Assembly (NCBI GenBank): GCA_019914945.1
Contig: CM034103.1
Span: 1 to 64,000, forward strand
DNA: 64,000 bases
From: Typha latifolia
Taxonomy: Eukaryota; Streptophyta; Magnoliopsida; Poales; Typhaceae
Direction: 5' to 3'
Shown: piece after piece, positions 20,286 through 35,936 of the stretch
Layout: each line of letters opens with the position of its first letter
Position numbering within the stretch: the first letter of the stretch is position 1
Notes under the pieces: generated by a model
Databases searched by the model: none
What the model saw: the letters and a program-made list of their open reading frames with translations, nothing else
Told to the model about the DNA's origin: nothing
Position numbers and translations under genes: made by a program

Positions 20286-20564
20286 ATGCCAAGAAGGAAA
20301 TTGAATTATGAACCATATGCTTCCAACGAAGGGATGGGATTGTCTTGTTTCAACAAGTTGGCCAAAACTTTAGAATCATATTTGATCAACGACTTGGGAC
20401 AAATCGGATTTGCGGGCTCTCAAAAGAGGGAGCAAAAGAGTAGCAGTTTTCGCATGTATTTCGATCAAGTGGCAAAGATACTGGAAGGTACATCATCATC
20501 ATGTTGTCGTGCAATGAACCCAGCCCTGGCCATGGAGTCCTGCCATGAGAAGGATCCATGTTAA
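20286..20564 (+). other. Unrecognised 92-codon open frame
   Basis: The frame begins MPRRKLNYEPYASNEG, is followed by KLAKTLESYLIND, and ends HEKDPC with a TAA. The composition is protein-like (mixed residues, not repeat-driven), and a partial exon of a decayed gene is possible. I see no known domain, and no flanking exons that would extend it. Confidence 0.2.
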
Positions 20565-20749
20565 TTTTGATTTCTCCTTATAAAGTGGCTTTCCACCTTG
20601 CAGTTAAGGTGTCTGGCAGGCTTTGGGCCATTGATGGGATTGAAAGAGCTCAATCGTGAGGGCTATTGTGAAAGAGTTTGTTAGTAAGAGACAATTTTTC
20701 TATAGAACATAGGCTCACATGTATCTCAAACATCGAAGAAAAATAAATA

Positions 20750-22938
20750 TCTAACAGTAATGTTGTCCGTACAAGCATAGCGACGCTACATATGATCGAT
20801 TTGTCTGTGGCTATCATACTAAGAACCTTAGCCGTAAACTCCTATATCAACTTTATCATCACTATTTTAGTAAATTATCGTACACAGCAAAATCATTACT
20901 TGTAGTATAATCTTACACCCATACTCTCATTCATTGTCAAGAAATAAATTTAGTAGAATCATCACATACAGCGGGATTATCGCTCATAGTGGAAATAAGA
21001 GCACAATGCTCATAAACGCATTGACCCTGCATCATCAATTATTGTTAGGTTTACGACTCCTATCTTTCAATCATAATTTCATGTGTCTATTCTCCACACT
21101 CGGCAATATTATGCCTGCTTAAATCGACGCTTTGATAGTCCCCTTATGACCTCACGACCTCAAGAATTGACAGATATAAATATAGGTAACAAATATACAC
21201 TCTACCCCCTGACCCTAAACTTAGAGGGTAAACGAGCGTTGCCGAGATGGAACTTAACTACATGGTGATACATGCAAATGGTGCAGTAATTAACATCGTC
21301 AATCATAAGATATGCACATCAAAGATATTATAATTAGAAATGCTCTAATAATTTATAAATAACTATGAAGTAATACATTAAATATAATTATGCTAAACAA
21401 TGAATAAACACCTATATATGTATAATATGAATATGATAAACTCATAAAGTAAAACATCACTTCCATATTAAACTATTTCTAAACCATAGAGAATTTATTT
21501 GCCTAGCATCACTTCCAAATTAAGTAATTCCAACTGCGTCACGGATCATCCTCACTCAATAATAATTTTACCTCAATAATATAAATTATATACATAAGCA
21601 TAAGCCTACATAAATTAATTAATTAATTAATCCATGGATAGTTATTACAGGTTTGGGATATATCCACCTAAGAGTCCTTATATTTATAAATCATGTAGAG
21701 TTAGTATATTAATTTTGACGATAGGACGCACTAATAAGATTTATTAAATACAATTATCATCATGATCACTATTCACCTAATAATTATCGATTTAAAGTAA
21801 ACTAAAATAGACAGCATTTAATTAACTTACTTATTAAATATTAAAGCATGTTTAATATAATTATTATTTTCTAATATTGATTTATAACAATTATTATAAC
21901 TAACCAAAACTACCCTCTAAAGATGATTAATAATTTAGACTCAAATTGACAAAGATAATTAAATAAAATGAGTAAATTATATTAAAATAAAATAAAGATC
22001 AACTAATCTATTTGGCTAGCCCAAGACCTAAAGCAATGGGTTGGATTATAACTAACCTAAAAGTTTGGCTCGAAGCTCAAACTAGCTAAAATTGTCATTT
22101 AGGCTAGGCCGTAGCCCGAAAAATTGGGTTAGGCTACCTACAATCCAACCCACCAAAGAATTAGCAACTCCTTATTCCCTTTCCCAAAGTAAGCCAAGGA
22201 GGTAGAGAGTGGCTACTGGTGAACGCCACCATTGGCAGCCGACTAACACATGCCCGCCCCCTTTCTCTGGTTAGAAGAGTGTACATAGCACACGAGTGGC
22301 TGACAACATAAGAGAAGGGCTCCTCTATGACCGCCGGCCAAAGAATCAGTCCACACCGTCGTTTGAGCTATGAGAACCCCAAGACAATGTGCCATCGGCT
22401 TCCCTTTGTGGGGGGACATCTTCTCGAATGGCCAAGGGGAGGAGACGCAAATGATGATGGCCAATAAAATGGCTCAAAGCTAACGAGGGGAAGCTACCAT
22501 ATGTAGCCTCCACTAAGAGATGAGATGGCCCACAAAGGGCATCATCGGCACGAGGCCGATAGGGGAAACATTTGGGATCTGTGGCAGGAGGCACGAGGCT
22601 GTCGGTTGGCTAGATTTCTGACGAAATCGAGAGAAAAATAAAAATGGAAGAAAACATTAAATACTTAATTACACCTAAATTATTCATACTTGGTGGAAGA
22701 GAACGTTTTGACACATCGATCCCCGAGGTTGACGTCCTCCAATGGCTCTCCGGCGTGACGAGAAAAAGAAGGGGGTAGCCGATAGTCATGGGAGAGAAAG
22801 GAAGAAAAGAAAAAAAGAAGAAAGAGGAAGGGGGAGAATATGGGGGTGGGCCACGTGCCCCGCACATGCGCACCTTAGGACAACATATGTGCTAGTCACG
22901 TGCGCATACTAGATTTTTTTGTGATATGGGATGTTACA
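20750..22938 (-). mobile_element. Possible decayed LTR-retrotransposon LTR (Gypsy-like terminus)
   Basis: Reading the minus strand from 22938, the sequence begins TGTAACATCCCATATCAC, a form typical of plant Gypsy LTR starts. Near 21150 the plus strand has a CCTCACGACCTCAAG block of the kind common in such LTRs. I could not find a matching second LTR, a primer-binding site or coding domains, so extent and class are tentative. Confidence 0.2.
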
Positions 22939-24689
22939 CCCCTTCCACCTCCCATACCCTCACTACTACCTTCCTCTATCTTCATCAATTTTAGTATCTC
23001 CTACACCGACTAGCATCAGCTAGTCTCCAAATTACATCTCGATGGCCCAGTCCGATATTGGCCCCTCCAGTTATAGCTGTTGCGTTGAGCCCTACCGCCT
23101 CGTCTCCGGATCGAACCAGCTCATGTACTATTCTTTCTCTCCAACATATTCACCCTCCTCCCCGACATCACCGCCGTCAACCATGTGGCCGATGCCGACC
23201 TCTTGAACACTAGCGGCATTGCCTTTCACGCTTCCTGCCTGTGGCCAGCCACATGCACCTCCACCGCCTCAGGCTCCTCTCACGCGCTTCCCAACATTAC
23301 CACGTGAGGGCCCACCACCGTGACATCGGGTCCTCGCGCCACACCTCCTACCATGTGGTGCCAAAGGAGTCGATGAAGACGGCTAGCCTAGAGAAGGAGA
23401 GTGTGTAGAGGCAGACGTAGGGGATGGTGGAGGGGAGCGGGCACATCGTTGGCACATGCAATGAGATGGCGAGCCACGTGCAGGAATGAGGTCTGTAGCC
23501 ATAGGTCGTGGAAGGGCAACAAGGGTTGTGGAGGTGGACGATAAGCCACGGGGTAAGGTGAGGAGAGAGGTGAAGGGCTGAGCGGATTGCGCAGCGCCAC
23601 TCCTTTGACATGCGGGAGGTCGCCACGAGGTCCACCGTTAGCACGTGCAATAAGGCCATCAACAGCATGTCGTCGTGCAATAGAGGAGTACAAACAACAC
23701 CAGCTTTCTCTTCCTTGCCTTTATCCTACGATTCATGTGGCTGCTTGCTGATCGTGGTCCATTAATTAACTAATTAATACTTATTCTCACAATTTACTCT
23801 TAAATTTTGTTCATCGGTAGCTTCATGACCCTCGTCTCTTACTTGCAATTTATGGGTACAAACATAGCACGAATTTACACGGGATTTGCATGGTCCTAAA
23901 CTCCTTCCTCATATTCCTACTCATATTTTACTTTGTAGTGTCAATAGAGATGACAAAAATGATAACGAATAGACTCCGTTCGGGCTTGGTGCCCCCAAAC
24001 CCTCCGATTTGAAGATGGAGCTCTAGCTCCTGATCTTGCCCCCATATATTGGGCCCAACTCTTTAAAATCGACTGCGAAAGCCTTGCTACTAAGGGCACC
24101 TCTTCTTATTCTTTTTCTTCTTCTTATTCTTTTTTCTTCTTCTTCTTCAAATCTCTCTCTTATAGAAGGTGAAAGAGTGTTCTTCTAGGCCTGCCACCAT
24201 TGATCCCAATAGTTAGTGGCTAGTCGCGAGGAATGGCACTTTAGCCTCATTGATAAGTTATTGACCCTTCCTTTGCTTTATCTAATGAAGGAAACTAAAT
24301 GCAAGTGGGCTTCGCTTGGCTTGTATGCACACTTCTATGAATGTCTCCTCTAACCTCCTCTATAAGAAGGTTGTGTGGTTCTCTCAGTTTTGTTTTGATA
24401 TTCCCCTTATTAAAATGATATGTTCATTTCCCTCCCAAGTTTCTAACGATATCTAGGTCCTTGTATAGATCTACCTAAGATGGGTAGTCAGGACTTTTTC
24501 TTGTTTCCACTTCTAAGAGTTTTTGTATGAAGTGCAAACGGTGGATCAGGTGTGAATATTTAACCAAAGGAGTATATGAATCAGCAGGGGTTTGATTTGA
24601 TCGAGGAGTTGGGCTTTTCTTTGTAGATCACATTTGACAAGGCATTACCAACCAATGGGACATGAGATCAGACTCTGGAGATTGTACTT

Positions 24690-24845
24690 TGCTCCTAAAA
24701 TTAAAATATTTATCTAAAATGTTATTTGTAATCGGCTTCCCACTAATGGCAGGTTGCATTATCTTAACCTAGCGCCCAATTCCAATTGCTCCATTTGTAA
24801 TAAGGCAGATGAATCAATTCATTATCTTCTATTGCATTGTTAGGT
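24690..24845 (+). mobile_element. LINE remnant with zf-RVT zinc-binding domain
   Basis: Translation of the plus strand gives RLPTNGRLHYLNLAPNSNC followed by SICNKADESIHYLLLHC. This is the zf-RVT signature (RLPT, then CxxC, ExxxHLLxxC) found at the C-terminus of plant non-LTR retrotransposon polyproteins. An upstream in-frame stop and the lack of any reverse transcriptase show it is a fragment of a dead copy. Confidence 0.75.
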
Positions 24846-25339
24846 GGTAATGAAAGGAAGATACTTCCTTTATTAGATGCCTTGTCAACTATAGAAAAAT
24901 CATAATGCTATGGTATTATATTACGTGATAGATAGCTTTTTGAGCATGTTATGATATTATAGCTATGGCTCAATGTGAGCTCGATATAAATAATTTGATA
25001 ATTTAAATAATGCATATTATATATTCTTTTATTAATGAATATGAGCTATTGATATAAATATATTACATGGATCACATTATTATTATTATGTATCACGTGA
25101 CTTCCTTCTTAATCCTAATTTTAAATTATAAAAATATATATTTGTTGAATTTTATACTCACCATTTTTTTATGAATATATTTCTCAGATCAATTTTATCT
25201 CATATTTTATGTATAAATATTAATAATCAGGTCGTGTGAAAATGACGTATATTCTAATCTATGTGAGTATTTTGATGTGAGCGTTAGAAGCGACACGCCA
25301 AAAGTGGTGCAAGGTGAACAAATAGAGATGCCGAGTGAG

Positions 25340-25584
25340 ATGGCCTAGGGATTATTCCTCGAAGAAGAAGAGAACACGTGGCGGTCGCAGTCTGTGGGAT
25401 TGTGCAGCGCCGGTACGGTGTTGTTCGATGACAAGAGTGGAGCAAGGGGATGGTGTTGTTCGACGATCGGGAAGACATGGGAGTGGGTTCCGAGTCACCT
25501 CGTGATGCGAGTTCACCCTACGACTAGGACGTTGATCGGAATGGATGATCTCGTCGCCATCGGCTCCATACACACCGGCCCCGG
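25340..25584 (+). other. Orphan exon-like open stretch, unrecognised
   Basis: A GC-richer stretch, open on the plus strand after a TAG at about 25347, encodes a block ending VGLCSAGTVLFDDKSG, then GKTWEWVPSHLV, then GMDDLVAIGSIHTGPG. It stops exactly at a GT (CCCG|GTAAAT), as an exon would. The composition is convincingly protein-like, but I do not recognise the family. I find no upstream ATG in frame and no downstream exon before the polygalacturonase gene. It is probably a captured or decayed gene piece. Confidence 0.3.
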
Positions 25585-25820
25585 TAAATTAACTTAAAGA
25601 ACTACTATATCCATATCTCCATCTGTTTTCCCCAACTTCCTTTATTCGTCATTATTTAGTATTATCAGAAATTAATTTATCATCTTCTCACTACTTCATC
25701 TGTTTGCATTTTCTAATTGAATTTAATTTCTTCGTTAACAATTAGGATACAGCTACTTGCCTATCCAGGAAAAATGATTACCCGATATCAGTACTATAAC
25801 TTCAGAATAGGAGTGTATCT

Positions 25821-28262
25821 CTAGCAAGTGATATTATGTGGCTTTGTTAGCGGCTTCATCAACCTACTGTTATTCTGCAAGCAACCCACGCTCGAGGTCT
25901 CAAGCATGCCTTGAGATTCCCCGTAAGACTTCCAGCAGAAGGCCTTCTGGCGAGCTTGCAATTTGTTTGCTGGCAATAAATGGACATTTTTCAGATCAAC
26001 GCCGGTGCACGGAGAACTGTCACTGCAAGCAAGACGCATTGGTTGGAACGAGTAAGTCCCTCTTATTCCTTTGAACATTACATCAGAGATGGCCACAGCG
26101 TCTGTCTTGTTCTTGCACGATCTTTTATTGCAGTAGTATTGATCGATCACTATCGGAATCTCAACATTCGAGACTTTTACGTTTGAAAATGTGATGTTCC
26201 TCACAGATCCTAGGCCTCCCTATGATGACACTTTTTGGAGTTAAATTAGCTACTAGTGCTTTGAGTAATTGCACACTTGTTAGAGTGGATTTACCTGCCA
26301 TGTTTTGATCCTGACTCCGGATAAAGCATTTTGCACATTGATGTTGTCAACTGAGACATCAGAAACGCAAGCCAAGCTATTTCCTTTTCCAAGTCCTCCT
26401 AAGCTGCCAATAAGCAAATTCTTAACTTCGATTAGGATTACTCGATGTGCTCACTCCGTTTATGGTTTTTGTTTCTTTACCTGATTCCATGGCCTGGGTT
26501 GCATTTGATATTGCGTATGTGAATGTTTGAGCAGCCAGTCTGTATTGATACACAGTCATCACCTGTAGATGTTTCACAAGTTAAAATGATACCGAGCAAA
26601 GTTCTAGTATCTGATAAGCAACATCAAATCAGATGGGTGTCATTACCGCATCCAATGTTTGAGTTCTTGATTTCAACATCCCGTGTGTTCTGGAGGTGAA
26701 TGCCGTCAGTGTTTGGGCTATCTTGGGAAGAAAAAATTGTGAGGTCTTTCACCTTGATCCCGCGAGAACTGTCAAACTTCAGGTGACACTGGGGGCTGTT
26801 GATGATTTGAATGTTACGAACAGTGATATTGTAGCTCTTGTAGAATCTCATAACCTGCAAAAGGACATGAAGTTATCAATTACTATTCTTGGAGGCCACT
26901 TCAACGAGAAATTGATAGTTGTTAACATGTCATACAGTCGGTCTCGACTCCAATAACCAATGTTCTGTTGCTTTCTGCAATTAAAAAGTAGATGAATTTA
27001 CTTTTGGCCTCACGGAGTGTATGTTTACAGTTGACTGATATGTAATCCTCTTGTAATGTTCATCTAACCTGAGTATGCTGTCTCTGCTGAGAGAGATTTC
27101 GCAGTTCATAACCTTGGCCGTCAAGTGTACCACTTCCTTGGACGGTGAATTCATGAAGCCACTTAAAGTTCAGCCACTGCAGGATATTTGGTTTCGGCCA
27201 GTCCGAGATATTTGAAGGGGCCAAAAGAGTCCCATCTATCTGAAAAGAATCCACCATATAAACTAAGCAGAAACAACTAATTGAAGATCTATGCATCATA
27301 ATAGTGTCCGTTTTCTACTGCTTGCTGCCTTTCTTAAGAAAATTCACTGTAATAGAAAGGAAAAGGTTGCAGACAAAGGTCACGGAGATTATGTAGAAGA
27401 AAAGACCTGAAGAACAAGGTTTGGCATGCAAGGGCCTTGAAGAGTGACTGGCTTGATGAGAAAACTGAATTCTGATGGGATTTCTATGGTTGCCCTTGAA
27501 ACTACGCAAGCAGCCTTCCATGCTGCTACAAGTGCCTGCCAACATATCCACAGATAAGCTAATCATCACTTCAGCTGCAAAATTACTAGTGGATACATGA
27601 CATTTCTCTTTACAGAAGCAAGCAAATTTTGTCGTCAGAAAGGTTATATTCTTTCTTATGCATGGTTGAGAGGACCATGACACAGTACATAAGAAATAAG
27701 CAACATGATGTACACTTAACAGTCATGCAATATCTATCTTAAAGATAATTAAATACACACACACACACACACACTTGAGTCTTTAATGGTCAATGAGTGG
27801 TACTACTGGAGATTCTACATAAGAGTCCTTAAATATAAAGGAAAAGTAGATTTCAAAATTGCTGTAGTATTAACTGTGGCAGCACCTCTGAAATAAAGCC
27901 ATGTTGCACATCTACATTTCAAGGGTAATAGGAGAAAGATAATAAAGCATGCATCTAGAGCTTCTCGATACCTTAGTGTCATCAGAAACTCCATCTCCTA
28001 TAGCTCCAAAATAGAGGACATCAAAAATTCTTGAATGGGGTTTGCTGAAACCATAACGATGAGATGAAGTAGAAGAGGCAGCATAGAAATGGTCAGTGTG
28101 AAGAATATGTTTGCCATCTCTACTTCCTCCTTCATACTCCGCATGCTTGTCTAGTCTGGTTGATTTCTTCTGGCGATTCAATTCTGGAACTATTGTTGTT
28201 GCGGAACAGAATGCCAACCAGAGTATTAAATGGCAGACAAGCGAGAGACTTGGATTTCTCAT
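25821..28262 (-). CDS. Polygalacturonase (GH28, pectin-degrading, At1g48100-like)
   Basis: Secreted glycoside hydrolase family 28 enzyme that cleaves homogalacturonan in the cell wall. Exons: 28262-27972, 27535-27407, 27239-27069, 26974-26936, 26854-26647, 26562-26481, 26403-26295, 26219-25821, joining in phase to 475 residues. The N-terminus [20 protein letters not shown] is a signal peptide. The four catalytic motifs are present: NTDG (about 258-261), DD in GCGDDC (about 281-282), GHG near 304 and RIK in GVRIKTW. Cysteines near the end (CSDSSPCTG and a C-terminal NITC) match plant family members. The fourth exon is only 39 nt but is needed to link HTQ to [14 protein letters not shown]-like box lies about 100 bp upstream. 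The protein appears intact; substrate detail is inferred from the family. Confidence 0.93.
27753..27775. repeat. (CA)n microsatellite in polygalacturonase intron 1
   Basis: About eleven CA units within the 436-bp first intron. Confidence 0.9.
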
Positions 28263-30223
28263 TGTGATCGCTACAACTTCTTCAGTTTTACTACAGGCTA
28301 AATTTGGTACTGGAAGTTACAAGCTACTGTTTCTCCTCAAGGAGATAGTTGGAGCTACCTATATAAGAACAAGGTGACGCATTCACCCCTGATCTTACCA
28401 AAATTTACAAATTCCAAAATTAAGAACCAAGATTTTGGATGATATCAAATTAATCTAGGTCGTTGTAAGCCTTGTGTGACAAAGTAATGGCCAGCATGTG
28501 GTCATGGCATTAAGACTCCTGTCGGTGGGCAAGAGCATGAGAGCAAGTGAAAAGGATCTATTATCTTGTGGTGTAACAGAATTAGTAGGACCAAAAAGCT
28601 GTTCCTTTTGAACGTGGAAAGACGTGAAAACTGCAAAAGATGTTCCTGGTAAGATAGAATAGGATGGAATCTCCAAAATTCTCATCTTTAAGATGTATTA
28701 GGAGATAACAAATAAGATTTATAAGGCGGATACTGTTATATTGGATATTATGATAGTGAGTTAAGTTAGGTACTGTCGTGGAATTGAGAGCTTGGATTGA
28801 GTTGAGATCCGTCATTAGCCTCGACACAAGTAAAAGAATTGGACGGACCACCGAGTAATATTAAGTGGATGAGGATCCAATCTTAAAGTCTTAATAATTA
28901 AAGGGTATATACATCCTTTACAGCTTATATATTGCATTTATCTGTGTGTGCATGGGGAAGGTGGGGCGCATGTTCATCAGAGGAAAGAATATACGTTGTT
29001 GCAGCAATCTGCTACTTATCCTATGAAGCTTTTTATTTATTTTCATGGATGGGCAACAAGAAGCACCACTTGACAGCTTTGCTCCCCTCTGGTGTAGGCT
29101 ATAGCACACAGCCACGCGAGGGGTGGATGAGGGAACCAAATTAAACGGTAAGTAGTTTTCTTTGTTAAAATAAGACTCCACTTGCTTGATCTTTATGCTA
29201 ATATTTGAATTGGTTTTCACTGGTTAATATGCTGCTGAGTCTGAAGTCCAAATGCTGTAGCAGTAGAAGAGGACTCTTTATGTTGTGGATTTTGACAAGA
29301 AAAAAAAAAAGTGGAATTAAGAGAGACGAATGTCAACCCCTGTTTCAGAGCTACATGCTTAACTTGTTTGACCCGTCATTGGATTACGGGTCACATGTTC
29401 CATCATCTTTTTTTCTTTTTCTTGGGATGGGTTTGACTACTTATATCCTTCAGACGATCATTCAATTTTCCTATCCAGCTAAAACATGAAACTGATTTAA
29501 TTCACGGTAGCTCGGTTCTCGTTTCACACGTTATTATGACTCCATATGTGATCGTGATGTTCCTATTTTCCTGATTGCTATCTACTTTGTTTGAACGTGT
29601 CGTCCTGTAATTATGCAATCCCAGGCCTGCAAGTAGAAGAAGTCAATATCAATCGTCACAGTCAAGTCGGAGAAGAAAAGTTCGCAAGAAATCCGAACAA
29701 AAAGAAAAAGAAAGATAAATTGCGCCGCCGTTAGTATACTTTGGAATACAAGGGAAACTGACTTAAATATCTTCTCACCACCAACTCCAATTCCAAACCA
29801 GGTCGATCGAATTCCAAATCCAATTCTCCCTTTTCTCTCAAAGCCGCTACCTCTCTCAATCCAAGGTAAGATTCTCCTGAAACTTATCCTCATGAAAAGT
29901 CACACTATTACTTGTTTACACCTCTATAACTTCTGTTTGATTTATTCTATTTTGGGATCAGTTCCTCTGTAAATTATTTATGTAATTTAGATGCATGCAT
30001 CAAGTAGCTGAGGTGTTCAGCATTGTGTTTCTCATGCGGATGGCCTTCTTAATCTAGTTTCTATGTAGGTTACTCTAAGCCTGGGGAGGATTTCATGAAA
30101 TAAATTGGGGTTACACTTTGTTAAAGATTGTTTCTCTCGGAATTTTTGGTTCAAGCAGAAGAGTTTTGTGAAATTAGATTGTCAACCATAATATCATATC
30201 TTTTTTCCTGAATAATTTCAAGA
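28263..30223. other. Divergent intergenic region and CRK 5' leader
   Basis: It lies between the divergent polygalacturonase and receptor-kinase genes. Near 29866 a CCAAG|GTAAGA donor, and near 30223 a TTTCAAG acceptor just before the CRK start codon, suggest an intron in the CRK 5' untranslated region. The rest is AT-rich with no coding signal. Confidence 0.45.
28358..28367 (-). promoter_or_regulatory. TATA-like box of the polygalacturonase gene
   Basis: On the minus strand the sequence CTTATATAGG lies about 100 bp upstream of the ATG at 28262, a normal distance once a short leader is allowed. It is a sequence match only. Confidence 0.5.
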
Positions 30224-34648
<4,425 letters not shown>

Positions 34649-35907
34649 CTTATCATCAATCTATACTACATCTACAAGATGAACTAATTGACAGTATCGT
34701 TCCTTTTGACTTCCTGACAAGACATGTCTTTTACATGATGTAAAATTGGATGAGATGTGGATTTCTAGCAACAAAGCCAGATAACACCTACCATTTTTCA
34801 TTTGCCTCTTGTCAGCATTGGATCAGCTCAAGTGGAGTTACGAAACTGGGCCGCTGTAAGCCTGTAACAGAATAGCGACGACGAGCAACTTTTGGATATG
34901 ATACTTACAACATGGAATGAAGAATAAGATGTCAAACTTGTAATGGCCAAAAAAATATGATGAGCAAGGCGAGCATGAGACCGATACCATAGTGCACCTT
35001 GTTTTGTAGCTCAATCTTTAATTTAGTTCTTTGCTTGTCCCATAATATTCTATCAAACTGCTTGGTGCTTCAAATTTGACTTCGTGTTCGCAAGAAACAG
35101 CAGATGTAAAAAATTACTATCCAACCTAATGCAGGACATTGTCTTTATTGTACTGTAGAAAGTAATATACCCTTCTTGAACTATGCAAGTAAACCCCATG
35201 AATACTATACAGGGATATAGTAGTATAGGAGTTTAGGGTCACAGGAACTCTAACAAAGTTATTGATAATAAATCACAACATCTGACTTTTACCTGATTAT
35301 GCGGATATCTGGATACTGATTTATGAAATACATTCATCTGAATTGATTAGGATGAATTTTGATAAACAGTAATTACATCATCACAAAAGATCCAGATGTA
35401 GGAAGAAAATTGAACTCTTTTTATTGAGAATCTGTCTAACAAAAGAGGTTAACAAATTTTGCCTTTGAAATTTTAGTATTCCTAGAGGAACTGAACAAAG
35501 TCATCTATAAAAGATCAAGTGTCTCATATCTAAAATCACGAGTACTACAATTAACTGCTTCTTTCAGATGTTAGAAAACTGGAACAAAAAGTCTGCAGTC
35601 CAGGCCGTAACTCAAAGCTATTCCAGCTAAGAAGACAACATGGTTTCCATGTTGCAGCGGGCGAACATCTTCAATAGAAATGCACCTTGATTTCATCCAT
35701 CTGGTACCTCAAGCTTCCACTCTATAGATCTCAACCTAACTTTGCAATTCTGATTTTCCTTTCTGCAATTCCAGTGTCGCCACTTGTTTTAGACAACAAG
35801 CTTTTACAACCACCATACCTCCAGTATGCAGTCAACTCAACCATTGCACCACAATAGTCAATATCCTTATTTGAAGACAATGCCCACTCTCAGAGTAATT
35901 AGTAAAT
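34649..35907. other. Convergent intergenic region
   Basis: It lies between the CRK stop and the stop of the minus-strand membrane-protein gene, and should contain both 3' untranslated regions. AT-rich; no gene seen. Confidence 0.6.
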
Positions 35908-35936
35908 ATCCTGATCACTTGGCAAGTGATCAGGAT
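35908..35936. repeat. Perfect 13-bp inverted repeat with 3-nt loop over a stop codon
   Basis: The left arm ATCCTGATCACTT (35908-35920) and right arm AAGTGATCAGGAT (35924-35936) are exact inverses around GGC. The stop codon of the membrane-protein gene (TGA, 35932-35930, minus strand) lies inside the right arm, so the mRNA would fold a 13-bp hairpin across its termination codon. Confidence 0.9.

Larger units (their letters stand above)
19023..24689. other. Repeat-rich intergenic region without a clear gene
   Basis: The first few hundred bases are the PX gene's upstream region. From about 19.3 kb the DNA is AT-rich and lacks spliceable exons I recognise. A stretch at 22.2-23.7 kb is more GC-rich and has open frames on both strands, but none is conserved-looking. 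The whole block reads as decayed transposon-derived DNA; two candidate remnants are listed separately. Confidence 0.5.

Noticed and set aside
22243..23693. Several overlapping open frames on the minus strand at 22.2-23.7 kb
   Set aside because: Composition is Pro/Ser/His/Arg-rich in all frames, with no start context, splice pattern or domain; probably decayed repeat DNA.
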